NCBI RefSeq assembly: GCF_029633865.1
Contig: NC_079224.1
Location: 17,112,626 to 17,176,625 of the forward strand
DNA length: 64,000 nucleotides
Direction of reading: 5' to 3'
From: Lampris incognitus
Lineage: Eukaryota > Chordata > Actinopteri > Lampriformes > Lampridae
The translations under genes were made by a program, and so were the position numbers. The notes under the pieces were generated by a model. It saw nothing but the letters and a program-made list of their open reading frames with translations. It was not told where the DNA came from and did not search any database. Below are positions 24,000-57,627 of this stretch, piece by piece. How positions within the stretch are numbered: position 1 is the first letter of the stretch; each line of letters begins with the position of its first letter.

Positions 24000-25130
24000 G
24001 TGACCCCCTTTTTCTCTCGACCACCCCTATTTCCAGTTTCTCCCTTGCAAAAACTGATCAGAACTGAAAGAGTGTGTGTAGCTAAACATCAATACCTGAA
24101 CTGGCTGCAATCTACTGTGAAGTCTGCCCCCTTTCCTTGGAATACTCCCCCTGCTGACATCTGAGTCTGTTTCTTTAGTCTCCTTCAAAGCTAAACTGAA
24201 ACCACATCTTTTCTCATTATCGTTCTACTAGTTGTTTGCTTCTATGATAATCTGACTTTTTTTTTTGTGTTTACTATCCCCTGTTTTGGAGGGTGCCATT
24301 CTCAATGTATTCAGTCTTTCTAGTTTAGCGATTCACTCCAGGTCCCACTAATGAGAATGCCCCTAAACCTTTCCTGGATGCATTGCACCATGTTAACCTT
24401 CTGTTTATTTGTCTGACAGCCACGAGCATATGGGTGCCCACGTTGTATGCCTCTCTCTCCCTCTCTCTCTCTCTCTCTCTCGCTCGCTCGACAAGTATGG
24501 GATCAAGGTTCCTGTCTGTGCTGCATTCCGTCTTCCCATTGATCACAAATCCTCTTCTGCTTTGTTCTCATTTGTGACGGTTTCTGCTTCATTTGTGTTG
24601 CCTGTGACTGTCTGTGCATTGCTCTCCCTCTGCACCCCCTTCTTCTCCCTCTGTGTGAATGTTGTGCTTGAGTTTGCCTTCTTTGTGCATTGAAGGCTCT
24701 CCTTTCTCCAGGGCTCCACGACCAAACTGGGGCTCTTACTGCCTCTTGACAGCATCTGGGGACGTTGTGTGACATCCTCTCGTGAAATTATTGTGTTCTC
24801 AATTTCTCCCCTACACCTCTCAAAATTCATTTGATTTTAATTTTCTTGCTATAATATGTTTTAATTGTTTATATTACACATTATTTGGCATTGTGTGTAA
24901 TCCTTTTTTTTATTTTACTTTGTGCTATTGACACCTATTGGATTGTTGGATTGTACCTCTGTTGGTCCTCTTGAGGTTTCTCCATTTGTTTTCCCCCAAT
25001 AAGGTTTTTTTTTCCTCATCCAGTTGAGGGTCTTAAGGTGGGGGGTGTCATAAACATGTGCTGATTACAGATGTGATTGTTAAGCCAAGTTGGACATATT
25101 TGTGATTTTGGGCTATACAAATGAACCTGA
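24000..25130 (+). pseudogene. L2-like LINE 3' end (LINE-B related)
   Basis: A decayed C-terminal coding end (VSFKAKLKPHLFSLSFY, then stop, at about 24180-24231) is followed by a UTR with a CT run (24451-24483). It ends TTGTGATTTTGGGCTATACA-AATGAA, resembling the LINE-B tail. Confidence 0.65.
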
Positions 25131-25254
25131 CTTGTCTCTTAATGTCTAGTCATGCTGGTCAGAATAGAAAAAAAAAGTCGTAAAGCCGAACGCAGGTAGC
25201 GAAAAACAAATCTTAACTGTTCATTAGGAAATCTATAAAGTGAGACTGCGCATT

Positions 25255-25455
25255 TAGAGAATCAGAATCATGTTTATTGGCCATGTAGGTTTGCACAAAC
25301 ATGGAATTTGACTCCGGTTTTGTGGCTCTCTCTGTGTACAGAGAATAACAACACAACAACACAGCAAACTTCAGATATATACACAAGGATTGACTTATAC
25401 AGGCGAAATAAGAGGTGATAAGGTGCAATGGCACAGAGAATACATCAGAGAATAT
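25255..25455 (-). mobile_element. LINE-F 3' tail fragment
   Basis: AGAATCAGAATCATGTTTAT and the following roughly 200 bp match the 3' end of LINE-F at 19407. It is a severely truncated copy lying against LINE-A. Confidence 0.8.
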
Positions 25456-27560
25456 AGGCTGACAGCTGATGATTGCTTATGGCATGAAACAGGCTTGTAC
25501 TGTCTCATAAAGAATTCCTTGACTCACTGGATCAGAGAATATATTTATAATTTGGAACTGAGAAATGCAAGGTGGTCTTACTTCTCTGGCAACATTGCCA
25601 AAAACAATAATAATGTACGAGCCTTGTTTTCTACTGTCAACAGGCTAACAAACACTCCAGTAGCAGTTACCTCTGAATTTCACTCTACCAGGGCCTGCAG
25701 TGAATTTGCCTCCTTCTTTAATCACAAAATTCAGAAAATTAGACAGGTGGCCAAGTGCCTCCATACTAGTTACAGGGTAGGTGTTGTCCCCAAGTTCACC
25801 TAAAATCAATTCATATAGCATGTCACAATTTGATCCCATCAGCCATAAAAACTTGGAGGACATTATACAACATCTGAAATCCTCCTCCTGATGTCTTGAT
25901 ATTCTCCCAATAGGCTTTTTTCAAAAATGTTTCTAATTGCATGTCCTCAGATCTTCTACAAATTGTCAACACATCTCTTCTCTCGGGTCTCTTCCCACAG
26001 GCCCCGAAAACTGCAGTCATCAAGCCACTCTTAAATAAGAATAATCTAGACACTTCACTAATGAAGTTATAGGCCCATATCAAACCTCATGTTTCTGAGT
26101 AAAATAATTGAAAAAGCTGTTTTCCAGCAGCTCAACAACTTTTTGGCACTAAACAACAGTTTCGATGTCTTCCAGTCAGGATTTCGACTACACCACCACA
26201 GCACTGAGACTGCTCTTGTTAAGGTCTTTAATGACATCTGCTTATACACAGACAGAGGCGAATCTCACTCCTGGTATTATTGAATCTCAGTGCTGCATAT
26301 GACACAGTTGACTACAACATATTACTGGACCGATTGGAAAACTGAGTGGGACTTTCTGGCACAGCACTAAACTGGTTTGAATCCTACTTAAAGGACAGGG
26401 CCTACTTTGTGTCTATAGGCAATTACAAATCTGATTTTTCAAAAATGGCCTTCCCCAAGGCTTCATTCTGGGGCCACTTCTGTTTAACATCTATATGCTC
26501 CCAATAGTCCAGATTATGGAAAACAACAAAATATGTTACCATAATTACGCAGATGACACGCAGATTTACATAACCATATCACCAGGGGACTATAATCACA
26601 TACAAGAACCAAGTAAGTGCATTGAACAAATCAATGATTGGATGTCTCTGAATTTTCTTCAATTAAACAAAGATAAAACTGAAGTAATTGTCTTTGGACC
26701 CAAGAAAATACGTCTAAAAGTCAGCACTCGGTACAATAGGTAATGTTAAAAACCACAAACCAAGCCAGAAATCTTGGTATAGTCATAGACTCAGACCTGA
26801 ATTTAGATAGCCATATTAAGGCAATTATAAAGTCAGCCTACTATCACCTGAAGAATATATCAAGAATTAAAGGATTTATGTCTCAGCAGGATTTGAAAAA
26901 ACTTGTCCATGCACTTACCTTCAGTCAACTCAACTACTGTAATGGTGTCTTTACAGACCTTTCTAAAAAAATCGATCAAACAGCTGCAGCTGATTCACAA
27001 TGCTGCTGTTCGAGACCTTACTAAGACAAAAAGAGTGGATTACATCCCTCCAGCCCTAAGGTCACTACGTTGGCTCCGTCCATTAAAGAATTGGTTTTAA
27101 AAATCTGCTCTTTATTTATACAGCACTGAATGGTTCAGGGCCAAGATAGATTTCTGACCTACTGCTACACTATGAACCATCCAGACCGCTCTGGATGGTC
27201 TGAACCATCTGGGACAGGTCTGCTTTCTGTCCCCAGAGTCAAAACTAAACATGGAGAGGCAGCTTTCACTTTTTAGGCACCATATATCAGGAACAAACTC
27301 CCTGAAAACTGCAGGTCTGCTACAACTCTCGGTTCTTTAGGCTGAAGACTTTCCTCTTTGCAGCTGCCTTTTATTAAATTGATTTTCATCTTACACTGCA
27401 CTGTAACTTTTACTCTTTTTATTGGTTTTTAAATTTCTTTATTTCTTGCCTTATGTTGCTTCTTTTGATGCCTTTTGTATTTTGTGTGGAGCACTTTGAA
27501 TTACCTTGTTGTGGAGATGTGCTATATGGATAAATTTGCCTTGCCTTGCCTTGCCTTGCC
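25456..27560 (+). pseudogene. L2-like LINE-A, 5'-truncated, with reverse transcriptase
   Basis: Non-LTR reverse transcriptase text runs through several frameshifts: LFSTVNRLTNTPVAVTSEFH; LIKNSLTHWI; KAVFQQLNNFLALNNSFDVF; and the catalytic NYADDTQIYITI at about 26545. It continues with NDWMSLNFLQLNKDKTEVIV and LVHALTFSQLNYCNG. The 3' end is a TTGCC tandem repeat at 27535-27562, as L2-type elements often carry. A second copy lies in crhr2 at 42831. Confidence 0.85.
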
Positions 27561-27562
27561 TT

Positions 27563-27722
27563 GGTCAGGGGCACAGATGGGAGTGTTGGCCTAAACATGG
27601 ATGTCTTTTTAGCTACTATGCAACAAATAGCTGGAATAAACTTCCAAAAGATTTGAGACTTGCTCCAAAACCGACTACCTTTAAATCCATATTAAAAATG
27701 TTTACCATTGCTTTCTGCTAAA
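27563..27722 (+). mobile_element. Scraps of SINE-2 and a LINE C-terminus
   Basis: 27563-27612 matches the middle of SINE-2 in inverted orientation. Then WNKLPKDLRLAPKPTTFKS-ILK resembles a LINE C-terminal end, with a stop at 27721. Confidence 0.45.
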
Positions 27723-27881
27723 CTGTAAACTTTGCACTTTGACTTTTGCAAAGCTGTAAACCTTGCATTACATTTTTGATTTTATTATTTTATTCTTGAT
27801 ATCTTCTAATGTATCTTTTTAGGATGTAGCATGTCGCACAAAGTAGTCCGTCCATTCGTTAGTACGAATCATTGTGTGTAA

Positions 27882-28020
27882 CTCCATCCATCCGTCCATT
27901 ATCCATGCTGCTTATTCCAACCTGGGTCGCGGGATGCTGGAGCCTATCCCAGCAGTCATTGGGTGTCAGGCAGGGAGACACCCCAGACAGGCCACCAGGC
28001 AATCACAGGGCACCAGAGGA
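27882..28020 (-). mobile_element. SINE-1 3' fragment
   Basis: The - strand 3' half of SINE-1 (GCTGGGATAGGCTCCAGCAT, GGATAATGGA); the head is missing. Confidence 0.8.
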
Positions 28021-28191
28021 CATGTTATTTTGAAATAATACGTTGGGTATTCATTAAGTACTGCTCTTGAACTAACAACATAATAATCTCTCCAACATTA
28101 CAGTGGAACACTTACAACTGTAAAAGCAATTTGTCTGTTCCTAGTACCAAAAAACAAAAAAACAAAAACAAAAAAACAAATCAATCTAAAT

Positions 28192-28268
28192 CTCCATCCA
28201 TCCATCCATCCATTAACTTAACCGCGTATCCTGCTCTCAGGGTCACGGGGATGCTGGAGCCTATCTCA
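28192..28268 (-). mobile_element. SINE-1 3' fragment
   Basis: About 77 bp of the SINE-1 3' end with (GGAT)n. Confidence 0.75.
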
Positions 28269-28811
28269 ATCATGTTATTTGTACACCCATATGACTGAGC
28301 AGTGGTGCTGGTAGCCATAATTCCATACATACCGTGCGTTCAAATTTTTTTTTTTTTTTACATTCTATCTTGAAAATAAAATTGTGACAACGCCAGATCC
28401 TGTCTTTGGATTCTTTGACTTTTTTGTTTTATTAATGTGCTTGAGATGCCTTTTTGGCTGCGTCCACTAACTAACGTTTACCTTACACCAACGAACACTC
28501 AAGTCATTTGATGCAAATAGGTACATTTGAAGGCCGATGACTGGTGTTAACACCACTAAGTCATTGCATAATTAACACTGCTGGCGCTTAATCGTGATGT
28601 TGGCAATGTTGGATTTAGCTTACCGTTATTGTGTGTTCGCAAGCAAATAAGTAGCCTACACTAAAAAATAATCTGCTGGTTAAGTTAAAAAAGTAAGGCA
28701 ACCTATTACAAGCCCTTTTCTGAATAATCTCAACTAGCGTGTGTGTGTATAGAGAGATTTCTTAAATTAAATCGGCAGGTTATTTTTTACAGTGAAACGA
28801 ACAAATGAAAA
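28269..28811. other. No gene seen
   Basis: AT-rich unassigned DNA with a T run at 28347-28359. Confidence 0.4.
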
Positions 28812-28944
28812 CATCCATCCATCCATTATCCGAACTGCTTATCCTGCTCTCAGAGTCGCGGGGATGCAGGAGCCTATCCCAGCAGTCATTGGGCAGCAGG
28901 CGGGGACACCCTGGACAGGCCGCCAGGCCATCACAGGGCTGACT

Positions 28945-29017
<73 letters not shown>

Positions 29018-29243
29018 CTAGGGACAATTTAGTATGGCCAAGTCACCTGACCTACATGTCTTTGGACTGTGGGTGAAAACCGGAGCACCCGGAGGAAACC
29101 CACGCAGACACGGGGAGAACATGCAAACTCCACACAGAGAATGATCCGGGACGACCCCAAAGGTTGGACTACCCCGGGGCTCGAACCCAGGACCTTCTTG
29201 CTGTGAGGTGACCACACTAACCACTGCGCCACCGTGCCGCCCC
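28812..29243 (-). mobile_element. SINE-1, full length, with long CA run
   Basis: On the - strand the head GGCGGCACGGTGGCGCAGTG and B-box GGTTCGAGCCCC are intact, and the tail ends (GGAT)n. A (CA)n of about 70 bp sits at 28945-29016. Possible degenerate target duplications related to AAACGAA lie at 28795 and 29244. Confidence 0.9.
28945..29016. repeat. CA microsatellite inside SINE-1
   Basis: Long uninterrupted (CA)n. Confidence 0.97.
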
Positions 29244-29884
29244 AAACGAAAACAACTGAACATTTTTCAGGCTTTTGAAAATAGAAAGTGATCCTAAGCA
29301 GTGAAGATTCTGCCGAGAGCAGCACAAATGTTGAGTCTTCTAACGTTGCTGGTAACATTAACATTACGACATAAGCTTGCAGCCAGCTACATGTCCATGA
29401 GAAACCCGCTTTGAAAAGTGATAAGCTCTGGCAGGAATATACCGTAGCAGCTGCCTCCATCAGTGACTGATGTTCAAGCCCAAAGACTCGGATGTTTTGT
29501 CACAGCAGCAAATATCCACTGGATTTGCTACCTTAGCCTCTCAAGATGATGTTAGAAGTGTTAAAGGGTAATGTTGGTATTTTTAAACCTGGGCCCTATT
29601 TTTCCATCATTTGGGTCTAAATGACTAATAGGGGAAACATTTTTTGGAATCGGTCCAGTATTGAGTGATAACCTTCAGCGGGCAACCGCAAAACGGGTTG
29701 CAACGTAATCCTTGGGGGCAACTGTGCCCATCAAAGTACGTCCATTTATTTTTGCCACTGACAGGCTCAGATTGTTATAAGTGTCTGACAACATTATGGA
29801 ATGGCTCCTTAAAGAGACAGACATTTTTCACTATGTTTTGCTTATTCCGGTCTCTGTTGTAACATCCCTTTCTACTATAAGAAA
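29244..29884. other. No gene seen
   Basis: Unassigned DNA. Confidence 0.4.
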
Positions 29885-32800
29885 GGTATATAACATTGAG
29901 ACCATCTTCCCTGCTGTATTGCTCCCAAGCTCTCCTCTCCTAAATGTGTGAATCACAATAATCTAATAATCATTCCTTCCATTGGTGGTGGTGAAATGTG
30001 CAACGAAGTACCTAATAATCTACACGTAGTGCCTCTAGTCTTAACCAATGGAAGAAAAGGGACACTAACATCTACCTAGGTTCAAGGAGTGGTATGCCTT
30101 GATTAACTCTCGAGAGGAATTGGTTTGGAGTTGAACATTTGGCAGTTTTATTGCCTCACAACAATAATATATACAAACAGTGCTGTCATTTGCATATAAA
30201 ACCATAAAATAAAAAAGCTCTATAAAATAACAATTAAAAGGCAGAAAATAAAATAAAAAATAAGTCTTTTCCAAGCTGAAAGTTCCAACTTGTGCTCCTT
30301 AATGTTAATGGGTCCGAGAGCAATGAGTTCAGTTCCTTGTCCCTGTGTGTATGTTAATCCATAAAGTTAATTTCTTTGTCCTTGAGTGTGTTGGACATAC
30401 TTCTATTATGATTACTTCTACCCAGGTAATGCTAAGAGTGTGTATGTGTTCTTATCTGGTGTCTTGAATGAGCGAATTGAGCTAGTCCGACTTCTTTTGT
30501 CGACAGATCCCACAGTAGGCCACACCGCTTCCACAACCGTCCACAGTCTCACTGGGCTGGGCTCACCATCGCAGAATCATCCAAACTCTATCTGGTAGTT
30601 CAAAAAACGACCTACACACATAGTGCAGAGGTCTATTAAGTTATTCTGCTCTCTGTTCTTGTTCTAACATGAGACCTCATGTGCTTCTTTTCTTCATTTA
30701 GAACATCTTACAACGTATAACCAATAAGTAAAGGATATACTTTCATTACAATGAGATAAATGTCAAAACAATTATTTTTAGCGTTGATAAATGAATTATC
30801 TCTTCTTAACCGCTTTTTTACTGTAACACATCCATTATAACTCTTTTAAACAACATTTTAATGTTTCACTTTAAAATTAATGAGTTGACTTATCACTACT
30901 AACATGTAAATTTTAATAACCAAAATCAGTTAAATCACATTGTAGTTGTAATACAAACCTTAAAATGTCCAAACCGAATGGCTTTAATGTCAACAAAATA
31001 AGCGAAATGCACCTTTAATGCTCCTTCACGCTATCTGCTGTAGCTTGGCGATTAGCGCTCTTTTTAGCACATAATACAGTGATACACTAGGCATCAAGGT
31101 ACACTGAAAACATTAGACAACAGTCTCATAACCGATTGGTGTTTATGAAAAGTATCTGAATATGAACACCAAGTATAGTGTAGTATTTCTTCACAGTGGC
31201 TAGCGTTTAACTTTAGCCATTAGCGTTAACTACTAGCAAACAACATGTGCTTCACTCATCGGAGTTTCAAACACTTATAACTTGACAGAAACGGCCTCCC
31301 TCGCGTTCACAGCTGGACTTCTGATAAAAGAACAGGTTATTTGCGTCTATATATGGAAATATTCAAGATTTGAGGATTGTTTTGTGCCGTTTCATACCAA
31401 GCAAGTTTTAATCCGTTGCAACACCGGAAGAGACCTCCAGCAGAAAGGAAATTGTGCCTGCACGCAGCACAAATACCCTTTAGATGCGCTGCCAGCGTCC
31501 CTCTGCTGGAAACAACATGTAACTACATCGCTAAATGACAATGGGTTTTGGTAGCCCTATATTTGTTTTTTTTCCGATTTTTGGTTCTGTTACATACAGA
31601 ACCAAACATCGACTGTTATCAAAAGTGTGACCACACATCATTCAAAGTGTATGTCTTCAAAATTGCCCACTAATACAAGGTGTCTAATTCCAATTAATAG
31701 TTCATCTAGCTCTGAAGTTCTGCCTACTACTTGTCACTTCAGCAAAATGCTTACACTTGGTTTCATGAAAATCAGATGACTGTCTACCAAAGCATTACTA
31801 ATAAATCATCTGATTCTTGAACATAGTTTTGATACAATTTAGTTATGAGAAACATGGCTGAAACCAAATATTTTCCTTCCCTTAAATGAAGCTTCCCCAC
31901 CCGACTATACATATGCTCATGTATCTCAGGCAAATAAACAAGGTGGAAGTTTCACCATAATATTTAATTCTATTTTCAATTAGAATTCTAAACTTGAATC
32001 TAAATTCTAATTTTTGAGGCTCTTATTCTAAGTCCATCTCCCTCAGCCAAGAACAGACTCTACTCAGTCCAGATTATGATAGATATCAGCCTCCTGGCCC
32101 TTATTCATGATTTCTTGAAGAACTTTGAGAATTTATCTTAGGTCTTGTTACTCATTCTGATGAGATTCTAATTCTTGGTGATTTCAATATTCATATGAGT
32201 AAGGCTGCTGATCCTCTAAGTAAAGCCTTTCTGGCGCTTGCTGATACTTTTGGGTCTGTTCCGTTTGTTCAAGAGTTGACTCATTGCAGCGGTAACACCC
32301 TTGATTTGGTTTTATCTAAAGGGATAGCTGTTTCTGACCTGACTGTCTTGCCAACCACATCTGCTGTTTAAGATCACTTTCTCATTAAATGTGTAGCATT
32401 ATTGGCCTGGCCTGTTAATGTCGCACAGATGTAATTGCAACTCGCCACACATTGGTCAGTCCACTTTAGCTGCATTTGGCCAGCAGCTGCCTGAAGTCTT
32501 GTCTCCTTTCACTGTAGACACAGACTCTGTTGAAAATTTAACTAGTGACTTAAATGTGACCCTCTCTAGTCTTCTCGATTCAGTTGCACCTCTCACTACC
32601 AAAGCTAGGCGACCCTGGTTTAATGACGGGACATATGCTCTTAATTGGGCCTGCAGGAGGCCGGAACATAAATGATGAAATCAAAATTGGAAGTTTTTTT
32701 TTTAACCTATCTTGGCATGAGTGTTTATTGAAATACAAGCGTGCTTTATCTGCTGCAAAAGCAGCATATCTCTCTCACTTAATCAAGACTGATAAACATA

Positions 32801-32985
32801 ACCCCAGATTTCTCTGACACTGTAGCTACATTTACAAAAAAGCAGCTGTCTATTAGCTGCTCACCATTCACAGCCCATTAATTTTTAGACCTTCTGCAAT
32901 AAGGTTGATGAGATCATAAACAAAATTAGTTCAACTCCAGCTACTCCTGCAGAACCTGTCTTACCAAATTCATGTCTATGCCTCT
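29885..32985 (+). pseudogene. LINE-B 5' half, split by a 1.57-kb insert
   Basis: 29885-30024 and 31595-32985 match successive parts of the - strand LINE-B at 43286-47945. The second part encodes endonuclease text (LCETWLKPNIFLPLNEASPP) and TLAAFGQQLPEVLSPFTVDT. Stops and frameshifts abound. The 3' half is missing, and similarity ends next to a hAT fragment. Confidence 0.7.
30025..31594. other. Unidentified 1.57-kb insert in LINE-B
   Basis: It interrupts LINE-B exactly between AATCTACA and GAACC, with TACA possibly duplicated. I see no terminal inverted repeat, LTR, tRNA head or long reading frame. It is AT-rich and probably mobile in origin, class unknown. Confidence 0.5.
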
Positions 32986-32989
32986 CACA

Positions 32990-33288
32990 ATAGGCATACA
33001 CCTGTCATTAGTGACATCTGCCAGGTTTTGAGATTGTCTGCAGACTTCTACACAAACATAAACATTGTCATGAAGGTTCTCTTAGTGATGCCTATATCCA
33101 GTGCCAGTGCTGAGTGCTCCTTCAGCTTTTTACATTGCTTGAGGACATATCTCAAGAATATGATGATGACTGACAAATGACTCAGTGGACTTGCACTGAT
33201 GAACATCCATCAAGATATTGGAATTGATGCGGAGGCCGCTCTGCAAGACTTTGACACAACATGGAGACATAGAAAGAACGTCATATAA
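32990..33288 (+). pseudogene. hAT transposase C-terminal dimerisation domain fragment
   Basis: The frame encodes VISDICQVLRLSADFYTN, VMPISSASAECSFSFLHCLR, LSGLALMNIHQDIGIDAEAA and ends RHRKNVI-stop. This is the hAT C-terminal domain found in ZBED/ZMYM-like transposase relics. One internal TGA breaks it. Only the C-terminus is present. Confidence 0.75.
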
Positions 33289-36200
33289 ATAGGAATACTA
33301 TTTCGTGTTATTTCTTCCAACTCATCTGGCTTTTCAGAAAATTCGGATTGTTTATTGTAGCAGCTTGATTTGATCTTGCTGTTGCATATTGTTGTTACTA
33401 TCTTTAGGCCTAACTGTTCATATGATGATGCGGCTAAATGAGGAAATCCGTTGTTTTTGCGCTTAATGCTAACTTTTATTGCTTGTTTTTCTGGGCTTTA
33501 ATTGTAGCCTATTAACTAGCTGGCTGTTGTTGTTCGAGCGTATTGGCTGGTCTTTGAAATGCGTGCAGTAGGATAATTGAAGTTTTCTGGTGGTGTTGTA
33601 TCGGTAACGTTAGTGCAAAAAAAAATAAAAATGAAGCAATCCCTCTCTCTCTCTCGCTTCTTCACTCGTTCTCTGAGTAGACTGCATATGTGGTGAATGG
33701 GAACCTAGACGTTAAAAGGTAGCCTACAAGCGGGTGTGTACTATGGCACAGAATTCTGCTGGCGCCACTCTGACCGAGGATTTGGATTTCCTCATTTAAA
33801 ATTCATCAGAGTCCCCAGCTAACTGTTCGGGGGGTTAAGTAACTCATCCAGTGTCTTCGGGGCTCTGGGTGGAGGCGACATTTTCTGACCCACTTCACGC
33901 CAGCACAGCCAATCCAAGGCTGCATGAACTCAGCTCCACATGCATATTACACAACCTGGCACACACTCCTCCTTCAGCCAGTCTAAACTGACTAAGTAAT
34001 TTCTTTACAGTGACATTATTGCAAGCCTGTGTGTGTGTGTGTGTGTGTGTGTGTGGAATCTTATTGAACGGGCCTGATGTGTCATTCGCTGAGTCTGAAA
34101 TTGATCCAGATTAATGCCGGTGTTGTCAAAGTAAACCACAAGTAAAAAGAGTAAAAGTTTTTTTTATATTTGAAATCTGATGGCATTTCTTTTTTTTTCC
34201 ATCTAGAAATGCACATCAATCACATATCAGTACATTGTTCACAGACACAGAGCTTTCCTGTCCACGAATACGCTTTTCAGTTTGTTTGTAAGGCAGTATG
34301 GGTGGTTCAACAAGTATTCTTAAATAAAACCAGTACAGGTTAAACATATTTACATACACCGATAAGTTTCGAAATCTGATATGAGACATCTTTTATATTA
34401 CATTAATATCTGTTATATTATCTGTTATATAAATGTAATCCATTATTATTATTATTATTATTACAGTACAGTTCAGTACGAAGAGGATGTACAAAATACT
34501 TCTAACAAGATTTAGTCTACAAAGTGCTGTGGAAACAAACAAACAAAAAATAAAAAGATATACAGGTAAACATGATTTTTCTCTTTGGAGAGTTCAAACA
34601 AATGATTCATTTTGTCAATTTGTGTTAAAAATGTTCAATCTAATGATTTCACAGCTGTCTCGGGTTACAAAATGCTAATATGTTTTAGACCACTTTTGCA
34701 ATGGCGAGCTTAAGACATCATTGATTTGGTGGGCGCAGCAGCACAAGACATGACGATGGGAGTTCAACAACGTCCATAAAATATTTACATCAAAATTGCT
34801 TCGGATGATCATCAACATTTAAAAGGACTGCTCTTAATGGTTGACATCAGCCCAGCAGCACAATGGCGAAAATGTTATGCTGCAACACAAGAAGATCTGT
34901 ACAAATGCAACTAAGAATCATAAATCTTACAAGTCACGTTCTGTACATTTCACATCTAACTCCTTGAACAAATTGCGTATAAGAAACATCATGTATTTTC
35001 TCATCTAAGTATTAAAAAGTAGAACCTGCTGATTTGAATCCACACTGGAACAAAAAAAAACAAAAACAACACAAACTAACATAAAATGGGAAGCAAATAA
35101 AACATTCTTGAGACTAAAATCTCCTTTAAATACGGTTGCACTGTATTGCATAAACTGGAGAATGCATGGGGGAAACAGCAGATATGACAAGTACCACTGG
35201 GTTGAAGCCACACCTGGCCATAATGAAAACGTCTGACAACCACAAGCACCAAATGTGCCTTTTGACAAACTGTATTTCAACACACGAGAAGGGCGTTGTC
35301 CTTTGCCAGATACAACTCTTTTACAGGAATGTATGTTCGCTGAAATCAACTTGAATTGTACATTTGGGGGCTGTGCGCTATTCATTCCTCCAAGTAGCCT
35401 ACGTGACCCTGAATTTCAATGGACCACAAAGGAAAGGAACTTTAGGGGCCTGTCCTCTCAATATGATTCGATCCATTTAACAGCACAGGCGGCAATAATG
35501 ATTTTATGTTTTGGGGGCATGGCAGCCTGATAAAACACTGCAAAACACCCCACCTCCATTCCTTAGGCATACTGGATTTGTGATAAACCAACAAATTCTG
35601 TATAAAAAAATATTTCTGCTTTGTTCCACGTTATGACACAAAGCACGGGTGTATTTTAAAGTTTGATACTCAAGATGCCATAACATCATACTACTATGAG
35701 CAGCGTACAGAGTCCACAGGTAACCCTGTAAGGTGAGCCACCTTGAACTTTAGCACTACGCCAAACCCAGGCGTATGTATAGGGGGGGAAACGTTTCTGA
35801 ATGGAAACGAGGCTCAGACACTGGTTAAGAGCATCATAACACAGAAAAGATCATATAAGTACATAAAACCAAACAGTCATTTATGTTCTGAAAAACGCCA
35901 CCGAGTCACTGTCAGCCATATTAGCTTTAGCTAAGGGCTAGCATGTGAAGTTCAACGCAGCGGAGCCCGAGCATTTACTTGTGGATGCCTCCATCAGCCT
36001 TATGGAGATGTACGAGAAACCACAACTGAACAAGCTTTAGGATTATTTATCGCTGCATTTGGCTGAAAAACAAATCTGGTTAAACCAAAATAAATTCAAA
36101 CAGCGGCAAAGGAGAATGGCAGGAAAAAAAATCTTTGAAGAAGCTTAATTCATGCGTAAACATTTAAAATCATACATAGCAGCATGAGACGAAACATCTA

Positions 36201-36774
36201 ATATATCTAATACTCAAAAAAAAAAAAAAAAAAAAACTCTGGTCACCACAAACGGATTAATAGTCTGAAGCAGAAAAATACAAAAAGAAAAATGAAGTTG
36301 TCTTCATTGTAAAGGACGGAACCAGTCAGTCATTTAAGACCAAATAGCCGATTAAATCCTCCCTCGACAAGTCCAATCCTTTCAATTTCAGATATTTAAT
36401 CACGAAACACCCTCTCTTCTGCATCTGTCAAAAGTACCTTTCTCAAAGAGTACCATCTAAACCTCATCAACCACAGAAGAACTTCTGTTCTCTTGTTATG
36501 ATCCTGAAAACTTACAACTGTCTGAGTGAAATCAGGAGAGATAAAGAAGTCTCTTGAGCCTAAATCAAAGTTTTGTAATACTTACCCTTTAAAGTAGTCA
36601 ACATTGCACTGCAAGTGTGTAAACTTCTGAGTTAACCCTACCCAAACCCAATGTTTAGATGTCCAGAATTTGAAACGAGAAAAACGGCTGCCACATACAT
36701 ACCTAACATCAAGTAAAACCAGCAACCGTTTACTTTCTACTGCCACAGCAGAGGTCGTATTGAAATACATCTTC
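33289..36774. other. Mainly unassigned; may include distal crhr2 3' UTR
   Basis: It contains a CT run at 33640, a GT run at 34029-34052, ATT repeats at 34442-34463 and an A run at 36212-36235. No coding similarity was recognised on either strand. Confidence 0.4.
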
Positions 36775-36820
36775 TTTATTACCAAACAAAGCCAAATGAT
36801 CACAAGCCGTCTCTTTTATT
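36775..36820 (-). promoter_or_regulatory. Candidate crhr2 poly(A) signals
   Basis: Two AATAAA hexamers on the - strand, at 36820-36815 and 36780-36775, lie about 155-200 nt past the crhr2 stop. They could end a short 3' UTR; a longer one into 34000-36700 cannot be excluded. Confidence 0.4.
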
Positions 36821-36974
36821 GCCTGAGCTGTGCCGTCAGTGTTAATATAGTAATATGAAGTCAGTCTCTTTTGTAAACGACTCCAACAAAGCCAAGTCCA
36901 TGATATCGACTCACGTCTGCTCCTGCCGACAGAGGAGTGGAGGCTTGCGTGGGTGTGGGCGCCCCCCCCCCCAA

Positions 36975-57180
<20,206 letters not shown>

Positions 57181-57627
57181 CTGTGAAAATCAAGAAATGA
57201 GGGAAAACTGGTTGACGAAACAGCAACTGGAAAAATTATTTCAATCACAGTTTATGCCTTATAACTATATCATATAACACCCCTGGAAAACAAAAGGAAT
57301 AACCGAGTAGTTTATTCATTCATTCAAATCTATCATCAGCATTTAATGTTGTGTTTGGCTCCATATGTAATGGTGTGACAGAGCCAGTTGTTGTTTGGTA
57401 TTACGGAGGAACTAAGTACGTGGGTGATAACTGGGATGGTCACTTTGCCTTCATCCAATTGGTGTTACTCTGCTAAATCATGCTTGCTAGTAATTTCTAA
57501 TGACCTCATTTTGAAGTTTAGCACTACTCCTCATCTCTAATAGTTGACTCGGTTTGACTCGGCATGTCAGCCCAGCACAACTGCAATCTGCATTTTCATT
57601 ACAACACGGCTGCACGCTTCAAGGTGT
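57181..57627. other. crhr2 upstream intron, no exon seen
   Basis: Unassigned DNA. GTTTGACTCGGCA near 57550 recurs at about 58327, suggesting one repeat spanning SINE-3. Confidence 0.4.

Noticed and set aside
24409-24830. Long frames through the CT run on both strands
   Set aside because: LINE 3' UTR and simple sequence, with no conserved protein.
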